From Photobacterium lutimaris (lineage in GTDB: Bacteria; Pseudomonadota; Gammaproteobacteria; Enterobacterales; Vibrionaceae), in contig NZ_PYMH01000016.1 in NCBI RefSeq assembly GCF_003025555.1, forward strand, positions 28,987 to 92,986: 64,000 bases of DNA, read 5' to 3'. Position numbers and translations under genes: made by a program. Position 1 is the stretch's first letter. Each line of letters begins with the position of its first letter. Shown in pieces: positions 8,981-16,654 of the stretch. A model generated the notes under the pieces. It saw nothing but the letters and a program-made list of their open reading frames with translations. It was not told the origin of the DNA and did not search any database.

Positions 8981-9472
8981 ATGAATGCCACTCTAAAACC
9001 CCAGATCATTGATCTTATTCTCGCTGATTTACAGCAAGCCTACCAAAGTGCATTGCATGCTGCCGATCAGGCGCACAGTGCTGCGACTGACGATCAGAGC
9101 GTGGCGGAAACCCAGTATGATACCTTGGCTATCGAAGCGGCATATCTTGCCCATGGCCAGTCGCAACGAGTGGCCGAGTGTCTTGCCGATATCAACGCTT
9201 ATGAGCAGCTGAAATCAGCATTGCCGCAAGCGAGTCAAGAGATCGTTTTAGGTTGCCTAGTCCATATCCTGGACGAGAATGATAACGAGAAGTGGATTTT
9301 CTTTGGACCAACAGCGGGTGGTATCAAGGTTTTGGTAGAAAATCATGAGGTTGTTGTCGTTACACCGACCTCACCACTGGGAGAGGCATTACTTGGTCTG
9401 ATGGCCGAAGAGGACGCGGAAGTGCACCTCGGTGATAAAGTGGTCTTCTATGAAATAGACGCTATATATTGA
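8981..9472 (+). CDS. GreA/GreB C-terminal-domain protein
   Basis: A 163-residue protein. Residues about 85-160 read like the FKBP-like C-terminal domain of GreA/GreB: a VLGCLVHILDENDNEKW strand pair, F-G-P-x-A-G-G-I-K-V, VVVVTPTSPLGEALLG and a closing GDKVVFYEI. The N-terminal 80 residues are helical but differ from the GreA coiled coil and lack its clear acidic tip loop (only DDQS is seen there). It should bind RNA polymerase near the secondary channel, but transcript-cleavage activity is doubtful. The ribosome binding site is weak. It is convergent with the M23 gene. Confidence 0.75.
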   Translation: MNATLKPQIIDLILADLQQAYQSALHAADQAHSAATDDQSVAETQYDTLAIEAAYLAHGQSQRVAECLADINAYEQLKSALPQASQEIVLGCLVHILDENDNEKWIFFGPTAGGIKVLVENHEVVVVTPTSPLGEALLGLMAEEDAEVHLGDKVVFYEIDAIY

Positions 9473-9505
9473 TAGTGTGCACTTACACTTGAATAATATA
9501 CGGAT

Positions 9506-9538
9506 AAAAAAACGGGGAAGCTTGCTTCCCCGTTTTTT
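9506..9538. terminator. Bidirectional terminator between greA-like gene and M23 peptidase
   Basis: Arms AACGGGGAAG and CTTCCCCGTT around CTTG, with A and T runs on the outer sides. It is placed exactly between two convergent genes. Confidence 0.9.
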
Positions 9539-9541
9539 CGT

Positions 9542-10855
9542 TTATGCTTCAGGCTCTTGTTTGGTATCGGCCATGCTGAGCAATGAACGGTTTGGGTTGT
9601 CCATCATCTCATCGTATAGTGCGACCGTTTCCTTGAACTGCCCTTTCTCTTTGCTAGGCACCGATGAAGCCATTGGAATGTTGGCTGTCATTGGGTTTAC
9701 CGCGCGGTTTCTGATCAGGAACTCATAATGGATATGCGGTCCGGTTACCCGGCCGGTGGCGCCCGCGAGTGCTATTCGCTGGCCGCGAGAAACCTTTTGG
9801 CCTTTGCGTACAAGAACCTTACTGTTATGCAGGTAGCGGGTACGGTAGTTGGTACCGTGCTGGATCACGACGTATCGGCCGGCATAAGGATGGTTAACGA
9901 CTTGGCTAACAACACCGTCACCAGTTGCAATCACCGGTGTACCTGTTGGAGTGGCAAAGTCGACACCGTTATGTGGTGAAATACGGCCGGTGACAGGGTG
10001 GCGTCGCTTAGGGTTGAAGCTAGAGCTGATCCGGTAGGTTCGGTTGCGTTCATACGGGTAGCGCAGGAATGCACGCTGCAGGCTTTCGCCCTTTGAATCG
10101 TAGAAGTTTCCGTCGCTGTGAAGGTAAGCCGTCGTAGATCGACCTCGGCTATGGATTCGGATGGCACGAATTTCGTGCTGACCGGTAATTGTATCGTTGA
10201 CCGACTGGCGTGAAATGACCACTTCGAAGTTATCCCCGGCACGGAGATCGCGGGAGAAGTTAAGCTTCTCTTTCAGCAGATTGGTGATTTCATAAATCTC
10301 GGTAGCATTGAGTCCTGCCTTTTGTGCCGAAACAGAGAAGCTACCGTGGATCTCACCACTGGCGATGGTATCTTCCCAATCGCCCGGAATATTGATCTCT
10401 TCAAGCTCAAAACCGTTATCTTCCACTCGTTGATAGGCGACTTTTTGAGCAATGCTGAATTCCAATTCTAAGCGGTTAAGGCGCCCTGCGGCCGAATCAA
10501 CCCAAAAACGCATAGTATTGCCTGGCTGCAGTGTATCAATCTTCAAATGGTTGAGATCGGCTTCTTGCAGTTCTTGAATACTTCGCAAAGGAATATTGAG
10601 TCGGGAGAAAATCTGGCTAAGTGTATCGCCTTTTTGAATGGTATAGGCGTAGCGTGGCGGTTCATACACCGGTTGATCAGCTTGTTCGCTAGGAGACCAT
10701 TGGGTTGAATTGATCGCAAGGTTAAGTGGAACCGTGCGTTGAGTTGTACTGGTTTGTGTCAGCAGTGCTGCTATCGTCAATAGCGAAAAGCCTGCTATCC
10801 CTAAAAATTTGGTCGACATCCACTTTCGAGAAAGCGTCGAGTTTTGCGTAGACAT
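9542..10855 (-). CDS. Peptidoglycan DD-endopeptidase, M23 family (ShyA/MepM-like)
   Basis: A 437-residue murein hydrolase. A membrane anchor or uncleaved signal (residues 12-33) is followed by a LysM/OapA-like domain (YTIQKGDTLSQIFSRLNIP), a Csd3-like second domain and a LytM/M23 domain. The zinc ligands are H295-x-x-x-D299 (HNGVD) and the H374-I-H376 motif. This three-domain layout and length match Vibrio cholerae ShyA and E. coli MepM, which cut D-Ala-mDAP crosslinks to let the sacculus grow. It acts in the periplasm. Upstream at 10921-10947 is an inverted repeat that may be an operator. Which Shy paralogue it is cannot be settled here. Confidence 0.88.
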   Translation of the reverse strand: MSTQNSTLSRKWMSTKFLGIAGFSLLTIAALLTQTSTTQRTVPLNLAINSTQWSPSEQADQPVYEPPRYAYTIQKGDTLSQIFSRLNIPLRSIQELQEADLNHLKIDTLQPGNTMRFWVDSAAGRLNRLELEFSIAQKVAYQRVEDNGFELEEINIPGDWEDTIASGEIHGSFSVSAQKAGLNATEIYEITNLLKEKLNFSRDLRAGDNFEVVISRQSVNDTITGQHEIRAIRIHSRGRSTTAYLHSDGNFYDSKGESLQRAFLRYPYERNRTYRISSSFNPKRRHPVTGRISPHNGVDFATPTGTPVIATGDGVVSQVVNHPYAGRYVVIQHGTNYRTRYLHNSKVLVRKGQKVSRGQRIALAGATGRVTGPHIHYEFLIRNRAVNPMTANIPMASSVPSKEKGQFKETVALYDEMMDNPNRSLLSMADTKQEPEA

Positions 10856-11342
10856 GGTAGAAAGAACTCGTCGTTTTTATTGCTGATTTTTATTACGGAT
10901 AAAGGTTCTTTATCTCGGGCTATGGAATGTTGTTGTCATTTTCCATAACCATGAATTTTGGGATGCTTATAACTCTGCATCCATTGATAAGCGCTAGTCT
11001 GCCATAAAGAGACATCGGGTGTGTTAAAAAGGTTCCTCGATCTCAAAAAAATCAGTTTTCTTGCGTAAAAGTTATGCATTTTGTGAAGTACATTTGATTT
11101 TTTGCAGCTTAGGATAGCTGGTGGATTTCAAAGCAGAAAAAAGCGACTCTTAACATTGCCCTGACATAGCATATGTGTGCTGATTACTATGGCTGGTTAA
11201 TAATGCATCAAAATGCACGGGGTTAACAAGAATATCAGATGGAAGAGTGGTTTACACTTGGTTGAAATTTGAGCTGTGAGAGACGTTGTAAGTCGCGAAG
11301 ACAGCGCTCTGGTTAGAGCGCTGTATTTGTGGATTCGAAAAA
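10856..11342. other. Intergenic region with inverted repeats
   Basis: About 490 bases with no convincing gene on either strand. It carries the inverted repeat TATGGAA-N13-TTCCATA at 10921-10947, upstream of the M23 gene, and the hairpin at 11301-11324. The rest is AT-rich. Confidence 0.5.
11301..11324 (-). terminator. Hairpin downstream of the cold-shock-like gene
   Basis: Perfect 10-base arms ACAGCGCTCT and AGAGCGCTGT around GGTT. It lies just 3' of the minus-strand gene that ends at 11343. The T tract is weak, so termination is inferred from position. Confidence 0.5.
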
Positions 11343-11543
11343 TTAAATAAATCGAATTTTAACGGCCTGTAGGTTGCTGCTCGAGTCATCCATAATGAAC
11401 TCGACCAAACTGCCTGATGCCGGTTGGCCTTGACTAGCGATGTTCATGCCGCAGAAACGAATGTCACCACCCAGATCACAAGTGATAAGGCCAGTGTGGT
11501 TAGTTGGGTTGTAGCTGCGGATAATACCGGTATGTGAAATCAT
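11343..11543 (-). CDS. Cold-shock-domain-like small protein
   Basis: A 66-residue protein with the spacing of a CspA-type OB fold: GIIRSYNPTNHTGLITC, then GGDIRFCGMNI, then G-x-L-V-E-F and a final VKIRFI strand. The aromatic RNP1 motif KGFGFI of true cold-shock proteins is replaced by HTGLIT and RNP2 VFVH by IRFC, so nucleic-acid binding through stacked aromatics is probably weakened. GAAGGA precedes the ATG. It has its own hairpin terminator. Confidence 0.7.
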   Translation of the reverse strand: MISHTGIIRSYNPTNHTGLITCDLGGDIRFCGMNIASQGQPASGSLVEFIMDDSSSNLQAVKIRFI

Positions 11544-11981
11544 ATTTTTTCCTTCGTGCCCAAACTCTGCATTCTGTCCCGACTAGCGTATTCATTGTTT
11601 GCTAGTGATTGGAAACTTGCGTTGAGCTTGTGGCTATCAAATTGAGTACAAATGCTGAAAACAGCGCTTGTCTTGCCGGAATGTCAGCCTTGGCTGATCC
11701 GGTTTACTCATTGACCTTTACTATTGGACGTCAGGAGATCACCAAACTCACTGACTCATCACTGCGGGACGCTCGCAACTTAGCGCAGCAGCGGAATGGT
11801 AATAGAGATAATCTTCTTGGGGTGCATCTAACTTTGGCGAGAAGTGAGGTGTATACTTCGAAAATCATTGTCGGTCTGAGTAGCAGACCCAGACAAACTA
11901 ACGTTAAATGACGCTGTTGTAAATACAATAAATTGCAACAAAGTGCGATTTTGCTCACTATTTTTTGTGTTCTGCCTCACT
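11544..11981. other. Intergenic region without a convincing gene
   Basis: About 440 bases. A frame of 100 codons on the plus strand (TTG start at 11609) and overlapping minus-strand frames have no ribosome binding site and no recognisable protein pattern, so I do not call a gene. Confidence 0.4.
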
Positions 11982-12518
11982 TTACCACAGCTCAGGCTTG
12001 TTGAACGCAGCCACACAGGCTGAGTTGCCCGTTATCGGTGCTAGCGGGTGTGTGGTGAGCGACTGTGCCAACCAACCGTGTGGATGAGACAGTGGCAACG
12101 GCGCCTTGAACTGCTGCTCGGTAATACTCTCAAAGCCGATTTTGCTGTAAAAGTTCGGATCGCCATACGTAAAGGCTAGCTCGACACCTCGTTGCTTCAG
12201 TGTCTCGAGGCCAAACTTGATCAGCGCTTGGCCGATCCCTTTACCTTGGCTTTGGGTGGCTACCGCAACAGGTGCCATCAAAAAGGCCGTTTTGTCTGAT
12301 TCAAATGTCAGGCGGGTAAACAGAATACTGCCAACAACTTTACCTGCTTCCTTGGCAATAAAGACGTAAAGGTCATCGGTTTTTGTTGATGCTAATAATT
12401 CGTTGACTAAACAGCCGATCACTTTTCCTGCGTCTATACCTTCCGAATCAGAAAAGGTTTGGCTAAAGAGTTGAATGATTTCTTCAGTTTGATGGTGTTG
12501 ATAGATGCTGTAGTGCAT
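11982..12518 (-). CDS. GNAT-family N-acetyltransferase (YhbS-like)
   Basis: A 178-residue acyltransferase. The acetyl-CoA pyrophosphate loop is visible as QSQGKGIGQALI (Q-x-x-G-x-G). It is preceded by the beta-4 strand AFLMAPVAVA and followed by FTYGDPNFYSKIGFES, the arrangement of the YhbS subgroup. AAGGAG seven bases before the ATG supports the start. The substrate is unknown; the subgroup contains small-molecule and protein N-acetylases. It stands alone. Confidence 0.85.
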   Translation of the reverse strand: MHYSIYQHHQTEEIIQLFSQTFSDSEGIDAGKVIGCLVNELLASTKTDDLYVFIAKEAGKVVGSILFTRLTFESDKTAFLMAPVAVATQSQGKGIGQALIKFGLETLKQRGVELAFTYGDPNFYSKIGFESITEQQFKAPLPLSHPHGWLAQSLTTHPLAPITGNSACVAAFNKPELW

Positions 12519-12804
12519 TGTTGGCTCCTTACCTACGTTTGTAAAGAAGCATAAACTATGAAGCTATAGACAGGTCAATGCTGATTCGCGCCATTTGAAA
12601 TGTAAAGTGTTTCGCGTCTCTCTGTTGCAACTTGAAGCGGGATATAAAACAGGGCTTAGCTCACAAAAATGATGATAGGTGATGTATTGTTTGGAGAAAA
12701 AGTTGGCAAAGCAATCATTCTTCTTGTTTTCAACGCTGTTTCTTAGTGATAGTCTGAATTGACCGTAGGTGTTTCAACCTTCATTTGGATTCAAGGATGG
12801 ATTT

Positions 12805-12939
12805 ATGGGTTTGAAAGAAGACAAAAACTGGCGCAACACCGAGCGCGATGCGCAATGCGCCGAATATGAGATTTACGTCGAGCAGATGAAAAGCCGAGAT
12901 TTATCTTGGGTTGATTTTAATGACTGGCTAGATATCTAG
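12805..12939 (+). CDS. Small hypothetical protein of 44 residues
   Basis: A short frame reading MGLKEDKNWRNTERDAQCAE and ending SWVDFNDWLDI. AAGGA (12793-12797) lies seven bases before the ATG, and a GC-rich hairpin follows at 12972-12995. Three tryptophans and a balanced charge pattern make it look like a real small acidic protein. It lies alone between the GNAT gene and a bidirectional terminator. Function unknown. Confidence 0.65.
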   Translation: MGLKEDKNWRNTERDAQCAEYEIYVEQMKSRDLSWVDFNDWLDI

Positions 12940-12971
12940 CCCTAACCACATACCTTATTCTTAATTTGTCG

Positions 12972-13000
12972 AGCCGCGGTTATCTCATCGCGGCTTGTTA
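12972..13000 (+). terminator. Hairpin after the 44-residue gene
   Basis: Arms AGCCGCG and CGCGGCT with a 10-base loop, followed by a T-rich TGTTATCTTT. Confidence 0.55.
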
Positions 13001-13034
13001 TCTTTATGTCGCGGCATGCCTGCCCGGAGCAGGT

Positions 13035-13250
13035 TCAGTTGATTACGGATCTTGTAATGAAAAAAGCGCGGGAAAGCCCGCGCTTTTTCTCGGGTAGAGA
13101 TTGAGAACACGTCTGCTTAGGGACAGTCAATGCGATGTTTGAAGATGTATAGATGAATACATCACTTACATTCTTGCCTTCTTCCTCATCGCCGTTCAGG
13201 TAAGCTTGAAGATCACTAATAACCTCTTCGTAACGATTTGGCCGCGACAT
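13035..13250 (-). CDS. Possible small protein reading into a terminator
   Basis: A 71-codon frame beginning MSRPNRYEEVISDLQAYLNG, with AGG five bases before the ATG. The first 45 residues look like a real helical protein, but the last 25 are encoded across a strong bidirectional terminator (13061-13088) and read as basic, unstructured sequence. The gene may have lost its natural stop codon, or the real protein may be shorter because of a frameshift. No family recognised. Confidence 0.4.
   Translation of the reverse strand: MSRPNRYEEVISDLQAYLNGDEEEGKNVSDVFIYTSSNIALTVPKQTCSQSLPEKKRGLSRAFFITRSVIN
13061..13089. terminator. Strong bidirectional terminator
   Basis: Arms AGCGCGGG and CCCGCGCT around AAAG, flanked by A5 and T5. 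It lies inside the frame at 13035-13250. Confidence 0.85.
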
Positions 13251-13385
13251 AGTCGCCTGAGATCACCTCGGCTGGAATATTTAATTCCGCAGCCAATACG
13301 ATCACTGTCTAAAGAAAAGCCAGTATAGCGCGGGTCAATACCGAGTAATTTCAATCTTTTTTGAGGCGTTATTTTTTAAAGTAAC

Positions 13386-13568
13386 GTGATTGAGCTTACT
13401 TATACTTTCACTTACAATAAAACGATATTTCCAGTAAGTTGGAAATATCAAGCTCAACGTGCCAACGTATTGGTCAGCAGCGAGGGCTGGGAGCGCTGTC
13501 ATACACTTGCTGTGATGAATCTCGTGACAATAAAGCGCCTGTACGATGACGGTATTAATGATGAGTAG
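13386..13568 (+). CDS. Possible small protein of 60 residues
   Basis: A GTG-started frame reading MIELTYTFTYNKTIFPVSWK and ending TIKRLYDDGINDE. The composition is protein-like and better balanced than the overlapping minus-strand frame, but the ribosome binding site (AAAG) is weak and no family is recognised. It lies in an otherwise empty 400-base gap before the glutathione synthetase gene. Confidence 0.3.
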   Translation: MIELTYTFTYNKTIFPVSWKYQAQRANVLVSSEGWERCHTLAVMNLVTIKRLYDDGINDE

Positions 13569-13656
13569 ATAGGCCAAGAGGGCGAGCACCTGAGTTGTTC
13601 GCTGGATTTAGTCGGCGTTATGGCCGTGTAATTGCATAATTTTAGAGAAGTAAACG

Positions 13657-15111
13657 ATGACAAACGACAAGCAACGTTTTCTGTCGCAGCAGATCATTGA
13701 AAACGCCTGTGAGTGGGCCATCATGCACGGTGTGGCATTCAGACAAGCTGACAATACCGCAAGGCACTGTCCGTTCAGTATTGCGCCGATGGCTATGGAG
13801 CGTGAGGTGTATGAACATCTACTCAAGGTGACGCCGCTAATCACCAAGCTGATCAGCCATGTCTCTGAAGATCACGACTTCCTACAATCTTCGTTGAGTG
13901 ATATGGCCAAGGCCGATCCATTCTTTGGTCGCTTGATGGCGCTTCATCAGCAAGCTCATGCTGATACCAGTAACAGCCCTACGCGCCAGCCGTTGCTACT
14001 GATGCGTACCGACTTTATGGATGACCGGCAACACGGTGCGAAGGTTATTGAGTTCAATGGTATTGCGGCGGGCATGGGGCCTTTCGGCCAGCGTGCAACG
14101 GAATTCCATGCCTTTATGCAGAGCCAGTGGCCGAATGCGTACCAAGATTGGCTTGAAGATAGCGCTGCGGTACCAGCAGAAAACCAGGGGCTTGAACAGC
14201 TTGCCTATGCGATCACCGCATCAGCCAGAAAGGTTCAGGCCGATTTCAGTGCGGAAGGAAAGCCGACGTTCTTGATGGTGGTGCAGAAGAATGAGGACAA
14301 TGTGTATGATCAGCATTTACTGGAAACTGCTTTGCAGAAGCGGGGAGTGCGAACGGTTCGCCGTACCTTCGAGCAACTCAGTACCGAGCTATCAACGGGG
14401 GACAATCAGCGTTTAATGCTAGATGGTGTCGGTGCCATTGATGTGGTCTATTTGCGCGCGGGTTATCAGTATTCAGATTACTGGGCGCCTGATCTCAATG
14501 AATCGACTTGTTGCCATGCCTTGAGCCAGACACGTTTGTTTATCGAGCAGCATAACGTGGCGGTTAATGCCACGATTAGCCAGCAACTGGCTACCAGTAA
14601 ATCAATGCAGATGCTGCTGACCATGCTGCCTGCAGAGGATTATGCCCGTTGGGGGCTGAGCCTTGATGAAGCGCAGTTGATAAAGAGTGTATTGGCGGAG
14701 ATGAAGCCGATAAATGCAGAAACGATTGAATGGTTTAATCGCCAAGCAGTAAAGCATGAATGGGTGTTGAAAAACCAAGGTGAAGGAGGTGGGCATTGTG
14801 TGTTTGGCGAGGATATCAGCGATACATTGAGTCAGATCTCACCGGAAGAATATGATGCCTGGGCCTTGATGCAGCGCTTGTACCCACATGAGCGAGAAAC
14901 CCCTACTATCGCCGTGCGCGATGTTGAGCAAGCCGTGGTGGATGACTTGGTTAGCGAAATTGGCCTGTTTACGGCTTACTTTAATGGTGAGCCAATGACT
15001 CAGCTTGGTGGCTATGCCGGGTATTTGATCCGCAGCAAACCCGCGAGTGAAAACGAAGGGGGGATCCACAGTGGCAAGGGGATCCTTGATTCCTTAACCC
15101 TGGTGGGGTAA
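13657..15111 (+). CDS. Glutathione synthetase, eukaryotic type
   Basis: A 484-residue ATP-grasp enzyme that matches the eukaryotic glutathione synthetase (GSS) fold rather than bacterial GshB. Landmarks in order are LLMRTDFMDD and KVIEFNGIAAGMGPFG (substrate domain), FLMVVQKNEDNVYDQHLLE and VRTVRRTFEQL, the YLRAGYQYSDYW segment, QTRLFIEQ with SQQLATSKSMQ, the glycine-rich loop LKNQGEGGGHCVFGE (residues 373-387), and the closing SEIGLFTAYF, GGYAGYLIRSK and EGGIHSGKGILDS. It should ligate gamma-Glu-Cys and glycine with ATP, or act on a related peptide. It is a single-gene unit with its own terminator and no gamma-glutamylcysteine ligase beside it. Confidence 0.85.
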   Translation: MTNDKQRFLSQQIIENACEWAIMHGVAFRQADNTARHCPFSIAPMAMEREVYEHLLKVTPLITKLISHVSEDHDFLQSSLSDMAKADPFFGRLMALHQQAHADTSNSPTRQPLLLMRTDFMDDRQHGAKVIEFNGIAAGMGPFGQRATEFHAFMQSQWPNAYQDWLEDSAAVPAENQGLEQLAYAITASARKVQADFSAEGKPTFLMVVQKNEDNVYDQHLLETALQKRGVRTVRRTFEQLSTELSTGDNQRLMLDGVGAIDVVYLRAGYQYSDYWAPDLNESTCCHALSQTRLFIEQHNVAVNATISQQLATSKSMQMLLTMLPAEDYARWGLSLDEAQLIKSVLAEMKPINAETIEWFNRQAVKHEWVLKNQGEGGGHCVFGEDISDTLSQISPEEYDAWALMQRLYPHERETPTIAVRDVEQAVVDDLVSEIGLFTAYFNGEPMTQLGGYAGYLIRSKPASENEGGIHSGKGILDSLTLVG

Positions 15112-15136
15112 TTGAACATCGGGAGCCGATAAAGAT

Positions 15137-15164
15137 AAGGAGGCTGGAATGCCTCCTTGTTTTG
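15137..15164 (+). terminator. Terminator after the glutathione synthetase gene
   Basis: Arms AAGGAGGC and GCCTCCTT with a six-base loop, followed by GTTTTGTT. Confidence 0.75.
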
Positions 15165-15208
15165 TTCGTGACTGGGAGAGAGCCATGAATCATGGGCCTG
15201 ATTAACGA

Positions 15209-15781
15209 CTACATTCTAAATAGCTCAACCCGAAGGTGGTTGTCATCTTCGTAGGCAATCACCGATTGGAAATTGCCATCTTGCTCTATAGCCTCAGAGA
15301 AGACGTCTTTGTCTTGCGTGTCACCGATGAACAGAACCTGGGTGGATTTAATCATCAGCCCGTCCTCATCGAAGCTAGAGGTTAAATCTTCATCAACCAC
15401 GCAGACCAGTACCTTGCCATAACGGGCATTGAGGTCGATATCGTGGGCTTTCGAATACTGAACTTTGGTTTTGAGCTTAGATTCGATGCCATCGATAAGC
15501 CCAACAAAACGATATAGGTCGGTAGAGCAAGTCTGTATGAGTTGTCCTACTTCATTATTCAGCACGGATTCCAAGTCGCCATCGGGGTGACGACCGTGTG
15601 CGATCCACTGTTTTGCTGACTTTCTTATTGTTCTATATCTATTGGATTTAGCGATACGTTTGAAGTACTTAACTAAAATATTGTTTCTTTCAGCTAAGGT
15701 GAGGTGCTTGTCCAGTTTTTGGAATTCAAGGTGCAATAACGCATTGGTACTAACATCGAGCAACTGCTGGGTTTGGTTCAT
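15209..15781 (-). CDS. Hypothetical cytoplasmic protein
   Basis: A 190-residue soluble protein starting MNQTQQLLDVSTNALLHLEF. The N-terminal half is helical and basic (YFKRIAKSNRYRTIRKSAKQW). The C-terminal half alternates strands and acidic loops (YGKVLVCVVDEDLTSSFDEDG, TQVLFIGDTQDKDVF), giving a two-part appearance. An upstream TTG at 15796 is also in frame; I prefer the ATG at 15781, though neither has a strong ribosome binding site. No family recognised. Confidence 0.65.
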   Translation of the reverse strand: MNQTQQLLDVSTNALLHLEFQKLDKHLTLAERNNILVKYFKRIAKSNRYRTIRKSAKQWIAHGRHPDGDLESVLNNEVGQLIQTCSTDLYRFVGLIDGIESKLKTKVQYSKAHDIDLNARYGKVLVCVVDEDLTSSFDEDGLMIKSTQVLFIGDTQDKDVFSEAIEQDGNFQSVIAYEDDNHLRVELFRM

Positions 15782-16044
15782 TAACGTACTATCCAAATCT
15801 CTACAAGATTATCTGGGCTATTATATCGAAATTTGAATGATTTTTTTACATTTTCTCCCATTTACTGCCAAATGAGCGAAATAGCAGTGGCGATGTCTTG
15901 AGTAAGGCGGGATGCGGTGTACCGGGGGCAACAGATAACCTCGAGATAGCCTGACTATTTCGAGGTTGTTTTGTATGAAGGTTGTTCGCTGATGACGTTC
16001 TGGCTGATGCAACTTGTGGCTTATTAAGCATGCCCTCAAGTGAC

Positions 16045-16431
16045 TTAGTAATATCCAAGTGCCAGTTCGTTTTGCAGTCTTGTGCGAAATGTTGACTTTA
16101 ATATCTCACCAAGTTGAATATTGTTACTTAGGTCAATAATTGAAAGCGACTCTATCCAATAAATGTCTGCGAGTAAATGTATATCCTTAGCCAACTCGAA
16201 TAAACTGTCGATTGATAAATTATTGATACTGTCATTCCATGCCAGCGTTATATCAATGATAATGGCTCTTTTAGATTGATTTTGTTTATATGTTTCGCTG
16301 AAACTAATGTGAGAATTATCAATCAGAATGATTTCACATTCCCCCTTACCTTTATCATTTATATTATAAAGTCGGTCATTAATATAAATATTAATGCTGT
16401 TATCTTTTTCGAGTGAGCCGTAGAATGACAT
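16045..16431 (-). CDS. AT-rich hypothetical protein
   Basis: A 128-residue protein starting MSFYGSLEKDNSINIYIND. It is unusually rich in Ile, Asn, Ser and Leu, and its DNA is visibly more AT-rich than the neighbours, with many ATA and AAT codons. The pattern AIIIDITLAWNDSINNLSI...ELAKDIHLLADIYWIESLSIIDLS alternates strands and helices and faintly recalls a STAS-like fold, but I cannot assign it. The base composition suggests recent acquisition or relaxed selection. It is followed by 260 bases without a clear gene. Confidence 0.6.
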   Translation of the reverse strand: MSFYGSLEKDNSINIYINDRLYNINDKGKGECEIILIDNSHISFSETYKQNQSKRAIIIDITLAWNDSINNLSIDSLFELAKDIHLLADIYWIESLSIIDLSNNIQLGEILKSTFRTRLQNELALGYY

Positions 16432-16654
16432 TGTAATATATCTCTATAATGTATGTGTTGTTTAAAACCAACCTATCACTTGCTCATTCTAGAGACTATG
16501 AATATGAGAAATTCATATTTGCCAATAACTACTTCATGAATAGTATCCATAAATGAATATCTGTTATGCATAGTAAATTTATATCAACCTATTTAATAAT
16601 GGCGCTAACTTAAGCCCCTGCCTTTCTGAACACGAATATCAAAAAGAGATGATA

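Noticed and set aside
11609..11911. 100-codon plus-strand frame in a gap
   Set aside because: It has a TTG start without a ribosome binding site, no recognisable pattern and overlapping frames on the other strand.
15846..16058. 70-codon minus-strand frame
   Set aside because: It has a TTG start inside the previous gene's end and a low-complexity Ser/Pro/Leu composition. It is perhaps a remnant, but unsupported.
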